A stretch of 64,000 nt of DNA from UBA9926 sp913064795. GTDB lineage: Bacteria; Pseudomonadota; Gammaproteobacteria; Pseudomonadales; Azotimanducaceae. Positions 63,053-64,000 of the stretch are shown here, piece by piece. Both the position numbers and the translations under genes were made by a program. The stretch spans positions 124,001 to 188,000 of the forward strand of contig JBJKZD010000005.1 in NCBI GenBank assembly GCA_045560765.1, read 5' to 3'. The notes beneath the pieces were generated by a model. That model did not search any database, had not been told where the DNA came from, and saw nothing but the letters and a program-made list of their open reading frames with translations. Within the stretch, counting starts at the first letter, position 1, and each line of letters starts with the position of its first letter.

Positions 63053-64000
63053 ATGAGATTTAAGGCTATTTTTTGCTGCTGCGCGATCCTTTTTGGGTCT
63101 GGGAGTGGCCAAGACATCCGAGCGGAACTGAACCTCCCTGAACTGGGTGGCGCCAGCCCGGCCGCAACTTCTCTGACCTACGAACACGCACTCGGCCAAA
63201 GGTTTCTCCGTGCGGTACGCGCTCAAACACCTCATTTTGATGACCCACTGGTTGTGGACTACCTCGAACATCTAATTTTTCGATTATCTGAGCACAGCAA
63301 CCTCAAGGACCGCAGGCTCTACATTACGCTGATCAAAAACCCAATGATTAACGCCTTTGCAGCACCAGGAGGCGTGATCGGAATCAATCACGGACTATTC
63401 CTTCACGCTGAAACTCAGCACGAGTTCTCAGCGATTCTAGCCCACGAGCTCGCTCACCTGAGTCAACGGCACTTTGCACGGGGTATAGAGGCCAGTAAAC
63501 AAGCTGGAGTCATCTCCATTGCTGGACTACTCGCGGGCGCTATTCTCGCAGCCACGGCGGGCAGCGAAGCGGGGCTCGCCGCGATCACCACCAGCAATGG
63601 ATTAGCGAGCGCCCAGCAATTGAGCTATAGCAGAACTAGGGAGGCCGAGGCAGACCGTGTTGGCATCGCCACTATGATCAGAGCCGACCTTGACCCACGC
63701 GCCATGGCCTACATGTTTGAACGGCTGGATCGATTGAATCGAACCAGTGCGGAGCAGGTCCCTGAATTTCTCCGGACCCACCCCGTGACCAAAAACAGAA
63801 TCAGCGATGCTTATAACCAAACCGAAAGTGTCACTAAAAAGAAATGGCCACCCAACCTCGACTATCAGCTCATGCGAGCCCGAGTCACTGTACAACAAAG
63901 CACCCAAACCCAGGGCCTCATCACGCAACTGACCTCCCAGCCCAGGGCGGAAACATCTGCCGAGCAAGCCGCCGACGACTATGCGCTGGCCTTAGCCTAC
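63053..64000 (+). CDS. bepA: BepA-like periplasmic M48 metalloprotease, 3' end beyond window
   Basis: Open from ATG 63053 to the right edge (316 codons). N-terminal hydrophobic signal (FKAIFCCCAILFGSGSG), GGVIGINHGLFLHAETQHEFSAILAHELAHLSQRH with HELAH (HEXXH), a membrane-like hydrophobic segment, REAEADRVGI with the third Zn ligand, and FLRTHPVTKNRISDA. The start of a TPR-like domain follows. BepA degrades stalled LptD/BamA intermediates, so it complements bamC. Divergent from tusA. Confidence 0.92.
   Translation, partial: MRFKAIFCCCAILFGSGSGQDIRAELNLPELGGASPAATSLTYEHALGQRFLRAVRAQTPHFDDPLVVDYLEHLIFRLSEHSNLKDRRLYITLIKNPMINAFAAPGGVIGINHGLFLHAETQHEFSAILAHELAHLSQRHFARGIEASKQAGVISIAGLLAGAILAATAGSEAGLAAITTSNGLASAQQLSYSRTREAEADRVGIATMIRADLDPRAMAYMFERLDRLNRTSAEQVPEFLRTHPVTKNRISDAYNQTESVTKKKWPPNLDYQLMRARVTVQQSTQTQGLITQLTSQPRAETSAEQAADDYALALAY

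Overview
The window reads as a chromosomal stretch of a Gammaproteobacterium, most likely an uncultured aerobic marine lineage related to the Pseudomonadales. The support is a class II (490-residue) ketol-acid reductoisomerase, Bax, SelO, HtpX, RmuC and CnoX homologues, and a right-hand block (BepA, TusA, PerM-type permease, DapA, BamC, MBL hydrolase) in the order I remember from Pseudomonas. I see no tRNA, rRNA, phage genes, insertion sequence or CRISPR array.

Layout. 0-6 kb: cofE (cut by the edge) and npdG, two coenzyme F420 genes; a TrmY-like methyltransferase; an MFS exporter; an AT-rich intergenic block with DnaA-box and IHF-like sites; a GST; a luciferase-like monooxygenase (LLM); a globin-like protein. 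6-16.7 kb: a membrane-anchored DsbA-like protein, a CBM9/DUF5916 outer-membrane protein, an acyl-CoA ligase and dehydrogenase, an MBL-hydrolase/cyclic-nucleotide-domain fusion, and a frameshifted glpD. 16.7-30 kb: GNAT, SDR, ModF-like ATPase, ilvC, TauD-family dioxygenase, Bax, an SNF transporter, htpX, a second acyl-CoA dehydrogenase, MOSC, hotdog and CDF proteins. 29.8-49 kb: accessory catabolism, with a D-aminoacylase-type amidohydrolase preceded by two small genes, an FAD oxidoreductase/nitroreductase/TfdA-dioxygenase run, an esterase, a HiPIP, a thiolase with its DUF35 partner, kynureninase with an arylformamidase-like hydrolase, an SDR/LLM pair, a ThDP enzyme, a YtcJ-like amidohydrolase, SelO and a ROK kinase. 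49-64 kb: phosphohexomutase, a four-gene operon (DUF4212, Na+/solute symporter, glutamine-synthetase-like ligase, class I amidotransferase), rmuC, cnoX, an SOS box with a 48-residue ORF, then MBL-bamC-dapA, perM-tusA and bepA.

How it fits together. Much of the middle suits an aerobic heterotroph scavenging varied organic compounds: many single oxygenases, flavoproteins, acyl-CoA enzymes and amidohydrolases, some translationally coupled. F420 genes together with LLM proteins suggest that a deazaflavin cofactor is used. The most unusual non-coding feature is a set of short degenerate tandem arrays with exact but different periods (13 to 18 bp) in intergenic DNA, most of them 5' of a coding start. 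Starts given here were often moved downstream of the longest ORF on the basis of a Shine-Dalgarno match or a signal peptide; all functions are inferred from motifs and remembered family patterns.
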